A stretch of DNA of 64,000 nucleotides from Cytophagales bacterium (GTDB lineage: Bacteria; Bacteroidota; Bacteroidia; Cytophagales; Cyclobacteriaceae), in NCBI GenBank assembly GCA_022360015.1, contig JAKSDQ010000247.1, positions 1 through 64,000 of the forward strand. The letters are read 5' to 3'. Shown piece after piece: positions 17,994-26,571 of this stretch; position 1 is the stretch's first letter; the number at the start of each line of letters is the position of its first letter. Made by a program: the position numbers and the translations under genes. The notes beneath the pieces were generated by a model, which saw only the letters and a list, made by a program, of their open reading frames with translations, was not told the DNA's origin and ran no database searches.

Positions 17994-18974
17994 TCAGGAA
18001 ATAGTGTTCTGGCGAATAACATCATTCACAAAAGCCAAAGACCTTTTTTCCGCCCAGTTAAATTCCTCACCCCGCAGGCTGAAGCCGACATGCCCGCCAT
18101 GAAGCGGCATTTCCAGGAAGACACTGTCATGGTTATCAGCTATTTTGATTGGATAGCACTCCATAGGCAAAAAAGGGTCATTTTTTGCATTGACAATCAA
18201 AGTCGGAAGATTTATTTCCCTCATGTATTTTTCGGCGCTGGCTTTTTCATAAAAATCTTCAGCATCCCTGAACCCATGCAGTGGCGCTGTGTATTTATTG
18301 TCAAAATCATTAAACCGCTTAATACCCTGAAAACCATCGGTACCGATTACATCAGGCATGATTTCGGCTTTGGCCTTTATCTTCTTTTTCAACTTTTTCA
18401 AAAACCTCCGTTTGTAAAAAAGGTTTCCGCGTTTCTCAAGTGCCATGACACTTGATTTGAGATTACAGGGCACAGAAAAAACCGTTGCACAAAGCAGTAC
18501 CTTTGGAATGGTCTGATTTTCACCTAAATATTTCAGCGTAAGACTCCCTCCCATACTGATACCAATTAATACAATCATTCGATACTTTTTCAGCGAAACC
18601 GCATAGTCGATCACTGTTTTTAAATCATCAGTGGCCCCATGGTGATAAAACCTGGCAGTCCGGTTTATAACGCCACTACAGGTGCGGCAGTTCCAGGCCA
18701 GAATGTCCCATTGATTCTGATGAAACAATTTAGCCATGCCCTTCACATAATGCCGGTCCGAACTGCCTTCCAATCCATGACTTACAATCACCAGCCGTTC
18801 ATGGTTATTCTTTAGCCAATCCAAGTCCAGGAAATCGCCATCTTCCAAATCAATCCTTTCACGTTGGTAGGCAATTCCCCTGACTTTTCTGAACATACTG
18901 GGAAGGATGGTTTCCAGGTGTTGGTTGAACAAATAAAAAGGGCGTTTATAACCGGTATCGTTGATAATAGGCAT
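17994..18974 (-). CDS. YheT-type alpha/beta hydrolase
   Basis: The protein is 326 residues. Family features: the N-terminal stretch HLETILPSMFRK, the oxyanion region VIVSHGLEGSSDRHY, the lid-associated WDILAWNCRTCSG, and the nucleophile elbow GISMGGSLTLKYLG. The late acid is in VNAKNDPFLP and the histidine in PLHGGHVGFS, giving a complete Ser-Asp-His triad. This family (YheT/ABHD1-3) contains carboxylesterases and lipases, and the physiological substrate is generally not known. There is no signal peptide. It is alone, convergent with the repeat-bearing region on its downstream side and divergent from a TonB receptor gene. Confidence 0.9.
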   Translation of the reverse strand: MPIINDTGYKRPFYLFNQHLETILPSMFRKVRGIAYQRERIDLEDGDFLDLDWLKNNHERLVIVSHGLEGSSDRHYVKGMAKLFHQNQWDILAWNCRTCSGVINRTARFYHHGATDDLKTVIDYAVSLKKYRMIVLIGISMGGSLTLKYLGENQTIPKVLLCATVFSVPCNLKSSVMALEKRGNLFYKRRFLKKLKKKIKAKAEIMPDVIGTDGFQGIKRFNDFDNKYTAPLHGFRDAEDFYEKASAEKYMREINLPTLIVNAKNDPFLPMECYPIKIADNHDSVFLEMPLHGGHVGFSLRGEEFNWAEKRSLAFVNDVIRQNTIS

Positions 18975-19040
18975 GAATCTTGTGGTTTCAATAATTTACC
19001 TAAAACAAAATCATATTGATAATATTGCGAACTAATTTAA

Positions 19041-19048
19041 TATTTTTG
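19041..19048 (+). promoter_or_regulatory. Candidate -7 box of the TonB receptor gene
   Basis: TATTTTTG matches the Bacteroidota -7 consensus TAnnTTTG fully, 28 bases before the ATG at 19077. Only a weak -33 partner (ATTG at 19015) is present upstream, at a 22-base spacing. Confidence 0.4.
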
Positions 19049-19076
19049 CTACTCTTTGAGTAATGGATGCAAATGT

Positions 19077-21509
19077 ATGGTGAGAAAGTTGAAATACTTT
19101 TTATTACAGGTTATTTTATCAGGCTTTTTATGGATCGGGGGCACGCATTTCAGCCTGGCCCAAAAGGTCAGAGTGGTGGATAAGGATCTCCGTACACCCA
19201 TAGAAAATGTAACTGTATATACGGAAGATGGTTCATCAACATTAACCAATGCCAATGGCATAGCCGATATTTCGGGGTTCAAACACTATACTTTACTGCA
19301 TTTTCAGCATCCTGCCTATGTTAATAAAAGCATTCCGTTTATCGATCGCCAAAATAAGGGAGATACGGTCGAAGTTGATCTGACAGAAAGTATTATTAGC
19401 ATTGATGAAGTAGTAATTTCGGCCAATCGCTGGGAGCAGCCAAGGGAAGATATCCCCCACAAAATTGTGTCCATCTCTCCTAAAACCACCACCTTCAACA
19501 ACCCTCAAACCAGCGCTGACCTGCTCGAAAGTACCGGCCAGGTTTTTGTTCAAAAAAGCCAGCTAGGTGGAGGAAGCCCGATGATCAGGGGGTTTGCAGC
19601 TAATTCGGTACTCATTGTGGTCGATGGTGTAAGGATGAATAACGCCATTTTCAGAAGTGGCAATTTGCAAAATGTGATTAGTATCGATCCTAACATTTTA
19701 GAGAAAGCTGAGGTGGTTTTTGGTCCGGGTTCGGTGATTTATGGCAGCGATGCGCTGGGTGGCGTCATGAATTTTCAGACTAAAAAGTTGATTTTCTCAG
19801 AGAATCAGCAACTGGCCACCACGGGCAATGCATTGATAAGGACATCCGGTGCCAACAATGAAAAGACTATTCATGCCCATGTAAATGTTGCGGGCAACAG
19901 ATTAAGTGCATTGACCAGCATTACTTTTAGCGATTTTGATGATTTGAGAACAGGGCAAAACAGAACCAGCGAATTTCCCGATTATGGTAAAAGGGAGTAT
20001 TACGTAACCAGGGTCGGTACTGAAGACCGGATAGTCACCAATGACGACGAAAACCTGCAGGTACCCTCAGGCTACTCGCAGTTTAACCTTTTGCAAAAAT
20101 TTCATTATAAAATCGATCCCAAAAAGGATATGGTGTACGCTTTGAACTACAGCACCACTTCGGATATTCCCAGATATGACCGGCTAATTGAGGAAGAGGA
20201 CGGTTTGCCGGTGTCTGCCGAGTGGTTTTACGGCCCCCAAAGATGGATGATGCATTCATTACAATTTAATGTCAAGCAAACCGGCGGTTTATTTAACCGG
20301 TTGAAAGTGACACTGGGTTATCAGAATATGGAGGAAAGCAGAAACAACAGGAATTATCAGGATCCGTGGTTAAGGGCAAGAACTGAACAGGTGGATATGT
20401 TTTCTGCAAATATAGATTTTGACAAGGCCCTTGATGAAAACAAACATGTTTACTACGGATTTGAAGGATTATACAACGACGTGAAATCAACGGCTTTCAG
20501 AAGAAACATCGATGATGGCACTCGCTCCACGTTAAGCACCCGATATCCCAGCGGGGGTAGTGACTATACGGGCCTTGCCAGTTATATGAGTTATTTCTGG
20601 AAAATAAATCCGAAAGTAAATATCAACGCCGGGCTCAGGTTCAATTATGTTAAATTGACCGCCAGGATAGCTGAAGAAGATGACCTTGGTTTCGATTTTG
20701 ACCGGCTCGATATTGAAAACGGTTCAGTGAACGGTAGTTTGGGTTTGGTTTTCAAACCACAGGCATCCTGGAAATTTGATTTCGTAGCTTCCACCGGCTT
20801 CAGAGCACCGAATATTGACGATGTGGGTAAAGTATTCGATGGGGCCAACGGCATAGTGGTTGTCCCCAACCCTTCTTTAGCACCCGAATATGCTTACAAC
20901 CTGGAAAGTTCCGTTTCCAAAACCATTTCCGGACGGCTCAGATTGACTGCCACTTTTTTTGTTACTTTTCTTGACAATGCCATGGTACGGGATGAATTCA
21001 CCTTTAATGGCCAGGATTCCATAATCTTTGATGGCATACCCAGTAAAGTAGAGGCCCTGGTAAATACCGGAAACGCTTTTATCTTAGGAGGTAGTTTTAA
21101 CTTTTTGTGGGATATCAGCAGAGACTTTTCCCTGGCCAGCTCACTGACTTACAATAACGGGGAAGACCGGACCAACGATGAACCACTACGCCATACCACT
21201 CCCCTTTTTACGAGAACGAGCCTGATTTACAATCATAATAAAATCAAGGCCGAACTCTCTCTCAGAACATCGGCAAAAAGGGATTTTGAAGATTTGTCCC
21301 CTTCCGAGCGCAGCAAAACACACCTGTATACCGAAGACGGTGCGCTGGCATGGCAGGTTCTGGATTTAAAAGCGGCTTATCAATTTAATAATACCTGGAA
21401 TATGACCGGCGGTGTGGAAAACATTTTTGACAAGCACTACAGGCCATATTCTTCAGGGATTAGTGCCCCGGGAAGGAATTTTTATTTAGCTTTAAGGCTT
21501 AATTTCTAG
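19077..21509 (+). CDS. TonB-dependent receptor with CarboxypepD-like N-terminal domain
   Basis: The protein is 810 residues from ATG 19077, directly before a basic and hydrophobic signal peptide ending near FSLAQ. A short CarboxypepD-like domain follows (KVRVVDKDLRTPIENVTVYT), then the TonB box region IDEVVISANRWEQ, the plug with GGGSPMIRGFAANSVLIVVDGVRMN and VIYGSDALGGVMNF, and the barrel ending NFYLALRLNF. The plug motifs and barrel end resemble the haemin/haemoglobin and cobalamin-type receptors rather than SusC, and no SusD gene is adjacent. The ligand is not determinable. A nucleoside kinase gene follows after 12 bases, possibly by chance of layout. Confidence 0.92.
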   Translation: MVRKLKYFLLQVILSGFLWIGGTHFSLAQKVRVVDKDLRTPIENVTVYTEDGSSTLTNANGIADISGFKHYTLLHFQHPAYVNKSIPFIDRQNKGDTVEVDLTESIISIDEVVISANRWEQPREDIPHKIVSISPKTTTFNNPQTSADLLESTGQVFVQKSQLGGGSPMIRGFAANSVLIVVDGVRMNNAIFRSGNLQNVISIDPNILEKAEVVFGPGSVIYGSDALGGVMNFQTKKLIFSENQQLATTGNALIRTSGANNEKTIHAHVNVAGNRLSALTSITFSDFDDLRTGQNRTSEFPDYGKREYYVTRVGTEDRIVTNDDENLQVPSGYSQFNLLQKFHYKIDPKKDMVYALNYSTTSDIPRYDRLIEEEDGLPVSAEWFYGPQRWMMHSLQFNVKQTGGLFNRLKVTLGYQNMEESRNNRNYQDPWLRARTEQVDMFSANIDFDKALDENKHVYYGFEGLYNDVKSTAFRRNIDDGTRSTLSTRYPSGGSDYTGLASYMSYFWKINPKVNINAGLRFNYVKLTARIAEEDDLGFDFDRLDIENGSVNGSLGLVFKPQASWKFDFVASTGFRAPNIDDVGKVFDGANGIVVVPNPSLAPEYAYNLESSVSKTISGRLRLTATFFVTFLDNAMVRDEFTFNGQDSIIFDGIPSKVEALVNTGNAFILGGSFNFLWDISRDFSLASSLTYNNGEDRTNDEPLRHTTPLFTRTSLIYNHNKIKAELSLRTSAKRDFEDLSPSERSKTHLYTEDGALAWQVLDLKAAYQFNNTWNMTGGVENIFDKHYRPYSSGISAPGRNFYLALRLNF

Positions 21510-21521
21510 GAAATCGATCGT

Positions 21522-22151
21522 ATGCACATAGCAATCGCAGGCAACATAGGATCCGGTAAAACGACGTTGGCTGAGAAGCTTGCCAAACATTTTAATTGGG
21601 ATTCTGAACTGGAGTCGGTAGAGAATAACCCCTATTTAAAGGACTTTTATGAGGACATGGAAAAATGGGCCTTTCATTTGCAGATTTTCTTTCTTAACAG
21701 CCGTTTTAACCAGGTACAAAAAATAAGAAGCAATAACCGCACCGTTATTCAGGATAGAACCATTTACGAGGATGCTTACATTTTTGCAAGAAACCTGTTT
21801 AAAATAGGAAAGCTGAATGAAAGGGACTATCACAATTACCTGGGTGTGTTTGAGTCGATGATTAAAGTGGTGGAAGCCCCGGATCTTTTAATTTACCTGA
21901 AAGCTGATATTCCTAAACTTGTGGAAAGAATTCAAAAAAGGGGCAGGGATTATGAAAATGCCATCAGACTGGATTATTTGCAAACATTAAATGAACACTA
22001 TAAAGACTGGATCTCAGGATATGACCTGGGTAAATTATTGATCATCGATGTAAATAATATGGATTTTATTAATAACATCAACGATTTTGCAGAAATTGTT
22101 AACAAAGTGGATGTGGAGATCAACGGGTTATTCAGCCAGCCATTTAGATAA
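21522..22151 (+). CDS. Deoxynucleoside kinase (dNK/dGK-dAK family)
   Basis: This 209-residue protein phosphorylates deoxynucleosides for salvage. The P-loop is GNIGSGKTT at 7-15. The substrate-binding glutamate region is ESVENNPYLKDFY and the conserved DRTIYED has its Asp-Arg at 78-79. Later come LIYLKADIPKLVERIQKRGRDYE, with the lid arginines, and HYKDWI. Length and motifs match bacterial deoxyadenosine/deoxyguanosine kinases. The start ATG has the P-loop six residues in, as is usual. It is probably co-transcribed with the TonB receptor gene 12 bases upstream. Confidence 0.93.
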   Translation: MHIAIAGNIGSGKTTLAEKLAKHFNWDSELESVENNPYLKDFYEDMEKWAFHLQIFFLNSRFNQVQKIRSNNRTVIQDRTIYEDAYIFARNLFKIGKLNERDYHNYLGVFESMIKVVEAPDLLIYLKADIPKLVERIQKRGRDYENAIRLDYLQTLNEHYKDWISGYDLGKLLIIDVNNMDFINNINDFAEIVNKVDVEINGLFSQPFR

Positions 22152-22625
22152 CGGGGAAGTCAAACGGTTATGTTAAAATTACACAATAACTTCATAATCC
22201 CGTAAAACTTCACTATCTTTATAGTGATCTGGAAGCCAGCCCCGCAAATAGGAAGATTTGTTACTATACTTTTAGTTAATACTGGTATCCGGAACGTTAG
22301 TTAGTCAATTCCAACTATTGGGGCCAATGCCAGGTAAAAGTTCCGTATTGATTATTCAAACAGGAATAATCATTACGGATGGGGAGATTTGCACTTTGTG
22401 CTGTTTTAAAAAAAGGAACCTTTTAAGCGGTAATTTTCAAAATAAAATTGCCGCTTTTTTGGCTTTCAGACACTTGCGATAAAAATTAAACATTTCTGAT
22501 AATGCATTGTTGCCTTGGAAAAGTATTCATTTTCAAGGCATTATAGTTTAATAATTATCGAGATTTTAATTATATTATTGTTCAATCCAGCTCGCAAACA
22601 GATGTTTAACCTTTAACTATCTCCT
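22152..22625 (+). ncRNA. Intergenic region with possible small RNA or structured leader
   Basis: No gene is found in these 474 bases. There are three stem-loops on the plus strand: a 7-bp stem at 22210-22227; a 16-bp stem with one mismatch at 22342-22357/22364-22379 closing a 6-base loop; and a terminator-like 13-bp stem with T-run at 22425-22460. A structured element followed by an intrinsic terminator, 170 bases before the next gene, would fit an independent small RNA, or a regulated leader of the Oar-like gene. No known riboswitch family was recognised. Confidence 0.3.
22425..22460 (+). terminator. Intrinsic terminator-like hairpin
   Basis: The 13-base arms 22425-22437 (AAGCGGTAATTTT) and 22444-22456 pair with one G-U position around a 6-base loop. 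A T-run to 22460 follows (TTTTTT including the last stem bases). It ends transcription before the Oar-like receptor gene. Confidence 0.65.
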
Positions 22626-25600
22626 ATGAAAGTAAAACGCTTACTAATTATTACCTTATGTACACTATTCCACTTTACCCAGGCAATGGGCCAGGTTACA
22701 ACCGCTTCCATCACCGGTCGGGTGGTTGACAAAACAGGAGAAGCCCTGCCGGGAGCGACCGTTCAGGCAATTCATAAGCCCTCAGGCACTCAGTATGGCA
22801 TAGCAGTTTTGCCCGATGGCAGGTTTAATATACCAAACATGCGTGTTGGGGGGCCATACACGATAGAAGGCCGGTTTTTAGGTTATAAACCCCAAAAATA
22901 CACCAATGTGTATCTTTCTCTCGGGCAAAAACTAACCATTGATTTCGACCTGAAAAGTGAGGCCACAGCCCTGGAAGATGTAGTGATAACAGCCAGTCCG
23001 GATGATATCCTTGACAGCGACCGGACCGGAGCAGGTACCAACATTAACAATGAGCAACTGAAGATTCTTCCCACTATCAGCCGGTCGGCCAGTGATATTT
23101 ATCGTCTTAACCCGGCTTCAGACGGTAATTCATTCGGGGGAAGAAACGACCAGTTCAACAACTTTTCCCTCGATGGTTCAATTTTCAACAATCCTTTCGG
23201 ACTGGATGCTGCCACTCCGGGTGGGCAAACAGACGCCCAGCCGATCTCTCTGGATGCTATTGATCAAATCCAGGTGGCCATAGCGCCTTATGATGTCACA
23301 CAGTCCGGATTCACCGGCGCCTCTGTCAATGCGGTAACCAAAAGTGGCACTAATGCATTTCATGGAACGGTTTTCGGTTTTTTCAGAAATGAAAACCTGA
23401 CAGGTTCGAGGGTAAATGAGAATGATATATTTGTTCCGGATTTAACGCAGTTTCAAACCGGTTTTAGCCTTGGAGGGCCTATCATCAAAAACAAACTGTT
23501 TTTCTTTGTCAATTTTGAAATGGAAAGAAGGGAAGATCTGGGATCCAACTTTTTTGCCTCAGGCACCAATGTGACAGATGAAAATGTATCCCGGGTAGAG
23601 GCCGCAGATCTTAATCTCGTGAGTCAGTTACTGGCTGATCGCGTTGGTTATGAGACCGGGCCATACGAGGGTTATACACACGATACTGATAATGAAAAAG
23701 GTATTCTGAAACTAGACTGGAACATCAGCCGGAATCATACCTTAACCGCTATTTATAATTTCCTGGATGCCTCCAAGCAAAAGCCTGCCCACCCATCGGC
23801 GCTCGGAAGAAGGGGTCCGGACGCTACCACCCTGCAATTCTTTAATTCAGGTTACCAGATCGACAACCGGATTAACTCCAGCCTGATCGAGTTGAAATCA
23901 ATTTTCGGCAACAAGTTTTCAAACAAACTGCAAGTAGGTTACACCGCATTCGGTGACTCCAGGGATCCGTTTAGTGAACCCTTTCCCGTGGTTAATATTA
24001 ATCGCGACGGCATCCGGTACATTGTAGCCGGACATGAACCTTTTTCGATCAATAACAGATTAGACCAGGATGTTTTTCAGATTACCAATAACTTTGAAGT
24101 CTACGCCGGTGACCATAATTTTACTTTTGGGGGATCCCTCGAACGGTTTAATTTCGATAATTCCTTTAATCTGGGCGTTTACGAGCCTTTTAATTATCCT
24201 TACAACGGGGGCACTTTTGGACCGGGCTTTGAAAGTGTACAGGCTTTTGCTGACTATGTCAATAGTGACTCCCTGAACTTTATCGCGGACTTTGCCCAGC
24301 GTGTCTTTGACAATAACAATGCCAATGATAGTTGGGCCCTGGCCGAAACCAACGTAGGCCAATTGGCCTTGTACGCGCAGGACCGGTGGCATGTAAATCA
24401 AAACCTGACCCTGACCCTGGGCATCAGAATGGACCTGCCTCTATATTTCGATACCGAAGACAAAATCCTGGAAAACATCGAACGCAAAGGAGGATTGATT
24501 TCGGAAGGAGGTTCCTATGACCCCAGCGTGGTATATTTTGATGAAAATGGCACCCCTGTCACCTTTGACCACACGGTATTACCCGATCAGAAACCCTTGT
24601 TCTCACCCAGATTGGGCTTCAATTGGAAGGTTAATGGCCTGGAAGACCTGCAACTGAGAGGAGGGACAGGTTTATTTACCGGGCGTTTTCCTTTTGTGTG
24701 GGTAGGCAATCAGGTGGCTAACCCCGATTGGTTTTTTTATAATATCACCGAACCCGATTTTAAATTTCCACAAGTATGGAGAACTAATTTAGGTATTGAC
24801 AAAAGGCTGGAAAACGGGTTAACTATTTCCGCCGACTTCATCTACACCAGGGATAGAAATGCCATGATTGTCAGAAACTACGGGTTAAAACCACCCACGG
24901 GTACATTGCCAGGTGTAGATAACCGGGCGGTTTACACATTTGCTGACAGAGCCATATTTTCAGGCCTGGGATTTGATTTGCCTACTAATGCGTATGTATT
25001 CACCAATTCGGACGAAGGCAAAAGTTTCAACTTTACCCTTGAGCTTAAGAAAAACTGGAACAACGGGATATATACCTCGCTGGCCTATAATTTCCTGGAT
25101 GCCAAAGATATAAGCTCTATAGAAGCGGAGATATCAAGTGATGCCTACGACCGCAACCCTGCCCTGGGCCATGTCAATACACCACAATTGGCCCCTTCAC
25201 TTTACGGGAACCAACACCGCATTGTCGGTACGGCCAATAAAAAATTCACTTATAACAATGGCAAAATGGCCACTACCCTTTCTATGTTTTTTGAGTACGC
25301 CAAGGGAGGCAGATTTAGTTACACCTATTCCGGTGATATCAATGGAGATGCCTCAGCACTTAATGATTTACTCTATATCCCTACAGACAGTGAACTTGAT
25401 CAGATGAGCTTTGCTCCTCCGGTTTTTCCTGGCAATCCTACTGAAAATGCACAAAGAGAGGCACTGAGGGAATTCATTGCCCAGGATGAATACCTAAGCG
25501 AAAACCGGGGCAATTATGTAGAAAAATACGCCTTGTTAAGCCCCTGGTTCTCTCGTTGGGATCTGAGGATTTTACAGGATCTTGTGTTGAATAACAACAA

Positions 25601-25823
25601 CACTTTGCAACTCAGCCTCGATCTTCTCAACCTCGGTAACTTCATTAATTCTAACTGGGGCGTAAGACAATTGCCGCAAAATACCCAACCCATAGGAGTG
25701 GCCATCGATGATGATGGTAATCCGGTTTATAGTTTTGATACTAACCAGACATCCACCTTTGTCGATGATTTCAGCCTGGCCTCAAGATGGCAAATGCAAC
25801 TGGGGTTGCGGTACTCATTCTGA
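22626..25823 (+). CDS. Oar-like TonB-dependent outer-membrane protein
   Basis: The protein is 1065 residues. The signal peptide ends near QAMGQ, then a CarboxypepD-like domain follows at about 28-115 (SITGRVVDKTGEALPGATV, ending LEDVVITASPDD). The plug has FNNFSLDGSIFNNPFGL, ISLDAIDQIQVAIAPYDV and GFTGASVNAVTKSGTN, the pattern of Oar/OmpA-related TonB proteins first described in Myxococcus. The barrel ends WQMQLGLRYSF. There is no SusD partner. Oar homologues have been linked to peptide or protein export and adhesion, but no role can be assigned here. It is preceded by about 165 bases after a terminator, so it is transcribed separately. Confidence 0.92.
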   Translation: MKVKRLLIITLCTLFHFTQAMGQVTTASITGRVVDKTGEALPGATVQAIHKPSGTQYGIAVLPDGRFNIPNMRVGGPYTIEGRFLGYKPQKYTNVYLSLGQKLTIDFDLKSEATALEDVVITASPDDILDSDRTGAGTNINNEQLKILPTISRSASDIYRLNPASDGNSFGGRNDQFNNFSLDGSIFNNPFGLDAATPGGQTDAQPISLDAIDQIQVAIAPYDVTQSGFTGASVNAVTKSGTNAFHGTVFGFFRNENLTGSRVNENDIFVPDLTQFQTGFSLGGPIIKNKLFFFVNFEMERREDLGSNFFASGTNVTDENVSRVEAADLNLVSQLLADRVGYETGPYEGYTHDTDNEKGILKLDWNISRNHTLTAIYNFLDASKQKPAHPSALGRRGPDATTLQFFNSGYQIDNRINSSLIELKSIFGNKFSNKLQVGYTAFGDSRDPFSEPFPVVNINRDGIRYIVAGHEPFSINNRLDQDVFQITNNFEVYAGDHNFTFGGSLERFNFDNSFNLGVYEPFNYPYNGGTFGPGFESVQAFADYVNSDSLNFIADFAQRVFDNNNANDSWALAETNVGQLALYAQDRWHVNQNLTLTLGIRMDLPLYFDTEDKILENIERKGGLISEGGSYDPSVVYFDENGTPVTFDHTVLPDQKPLFSPRLGFNWKVNGLEDLQLRGGTGLFTGRFPFVWVGNQVANPDWFFYNITEPDFKFPQVWRTNLGIDKRLENGLTISADFIYTRDRNAMIVRNYGLKPPTGTLPGVDNRAVYTFADRAIFSGLGFDLPTNAYVFTNSDEGKSFNFTLELKKNWNNGIYTSLAYNFLDAKDISSIEAEISSDAYDRNPALGHVNTPQLAPSLYGNQHRIVGTANKKFTYNNGKMATTLSMFFEYAKGGRFSYTYSGDINGDASALNDLLYIPTDSELDQMSFAPPVFPGNPTENAQREALREFIAQDEYLSENRGNYVEKYALLSPWFSRWDLRILQDLVLNNNNTLQLSLDLLNLGNFINSNWGVRQLPQNTQPIGVAIDDDGNPVYSFDTNQTSTFVDDFSLASRWQMQLGLRYSF

Positions 25824-25831
25824 ACATTAAT

Positions 25832-25875
25832 GAGGCAGGTGGGTATGATGTCGGAAATCCATGTCCACCCGCCTC
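25832..25875 (+). terminator. Stem-loop after the Oar-like gene
   Basis: Arms GAGGCAGGTGG (25832-25842) and CCACCCGCCTC (25865-25875) pair over 11 bases with one mismatch, starting nine bases after the stop. Only a weak T-run follows, so it may be a 3'-end stabiliser rather than a full terminator. Confidence 0.4.
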
Positions 25876-26101
25876 TCATTTGCCTTGCCCTCTTTGCTGG
25901 CTGCTGTTTAATGACTTTACCATGCCTTCGGCAAATGATGGCCGCCAAGAAAACTTCTCGCTGATAATACTTTGCCCCATTAACGCATGAAAAAACCATA
26001 TTTATATGCAAACCTAAACCCAAACCCACACGCCATTTGATTTTTTTTATTAATTTAGTGTTTAATAACTTCTAAAGTTGATTCTTAAGCTTGAGGCTGA
26101 A

Positions 26102-26551
26102 ATGAATGCAGGAACCGACAATGTTAACCGACTAAGCCAATCCCTGGAAAAGCTAATGCTTAAACTGCAGGAAGTGGATGACGCCTGTATTGAGTTGTGT
26201 AAAGACATCTCACATCAGGAACTTTCGCTTATTGGTTACATTGGATTGATGGGTGAGGTGATTATGCGGGAGATTGCCGGACACCTGGAAACCCCACTTA
26301 GCACGGCAACCTGGATTGTGGATAAACTCGTCGCCAAAAAATATCTGAAAAGATACAATTCCATTGAAGACAGAAGAATAGTTAAAGTAGGCCTGACCAG
26401 TAAAGGCCAGAAAACTTACGAACTTTTTCGAAGATTGAAAATATCAATGGGCGAAAGGATGTTGCAGGATCTTTCTTTAAAGGATCAGTCAAATCTTATT
26501 TCGTTGCTGGAAAAAGTTACAAAGAATCTCAACAACCACGTAAAAATCTAG
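26102..26551 (+). CDS. MarR-family transcriptional regulator
   Basis: The protein is 149 residues from ATG 26102; a TTG eight codons upstream is possible but less likely. The winged helix is visible: the helix-turn-helix at about 70-95 (MREIAGHLETPLSTATWIVDKLVAK), the wing with YLKRYNSIEDRRIVKVGLTSKG, and long flanking helices for dimerisation. The DRR wing motif is typical of MarR. The ligand and targets are unknown. The neighbour on the plus strand is the Oar-like receptor 280 bases upstream. Its last bases overlap the end of the convergent histidine kinase gene by four bases. Confidence 0.9.
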   Translation: MNAGTDNVNRLSQSLEKLMLKLQEVDDACIELCKDISHQELSLIGYIGLMGEVIMREIAGHLETPLSTATWIVDKLVAKKYLKRYNSIEDRRIVKVGLTSKGQKTYELFRRLKISMGERMLQDLSLKDQSNLISLLEKVTKNLNNHVKI

Positions 26552-26571
26552 GGGTTGGTGGTTGTTTTTTT
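26531..26571 (+). terminator. Terminator overlapping the marR-type stop codon
   Basis: Stem AACAACCAC (26531-26539) with GTGGTTGTT (26558-26566), an 18-base loop that contains the stop codon, then a T-run to 26571. It works in the plus direction; the minus strand has no T-run here. Confidence 0.55.
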
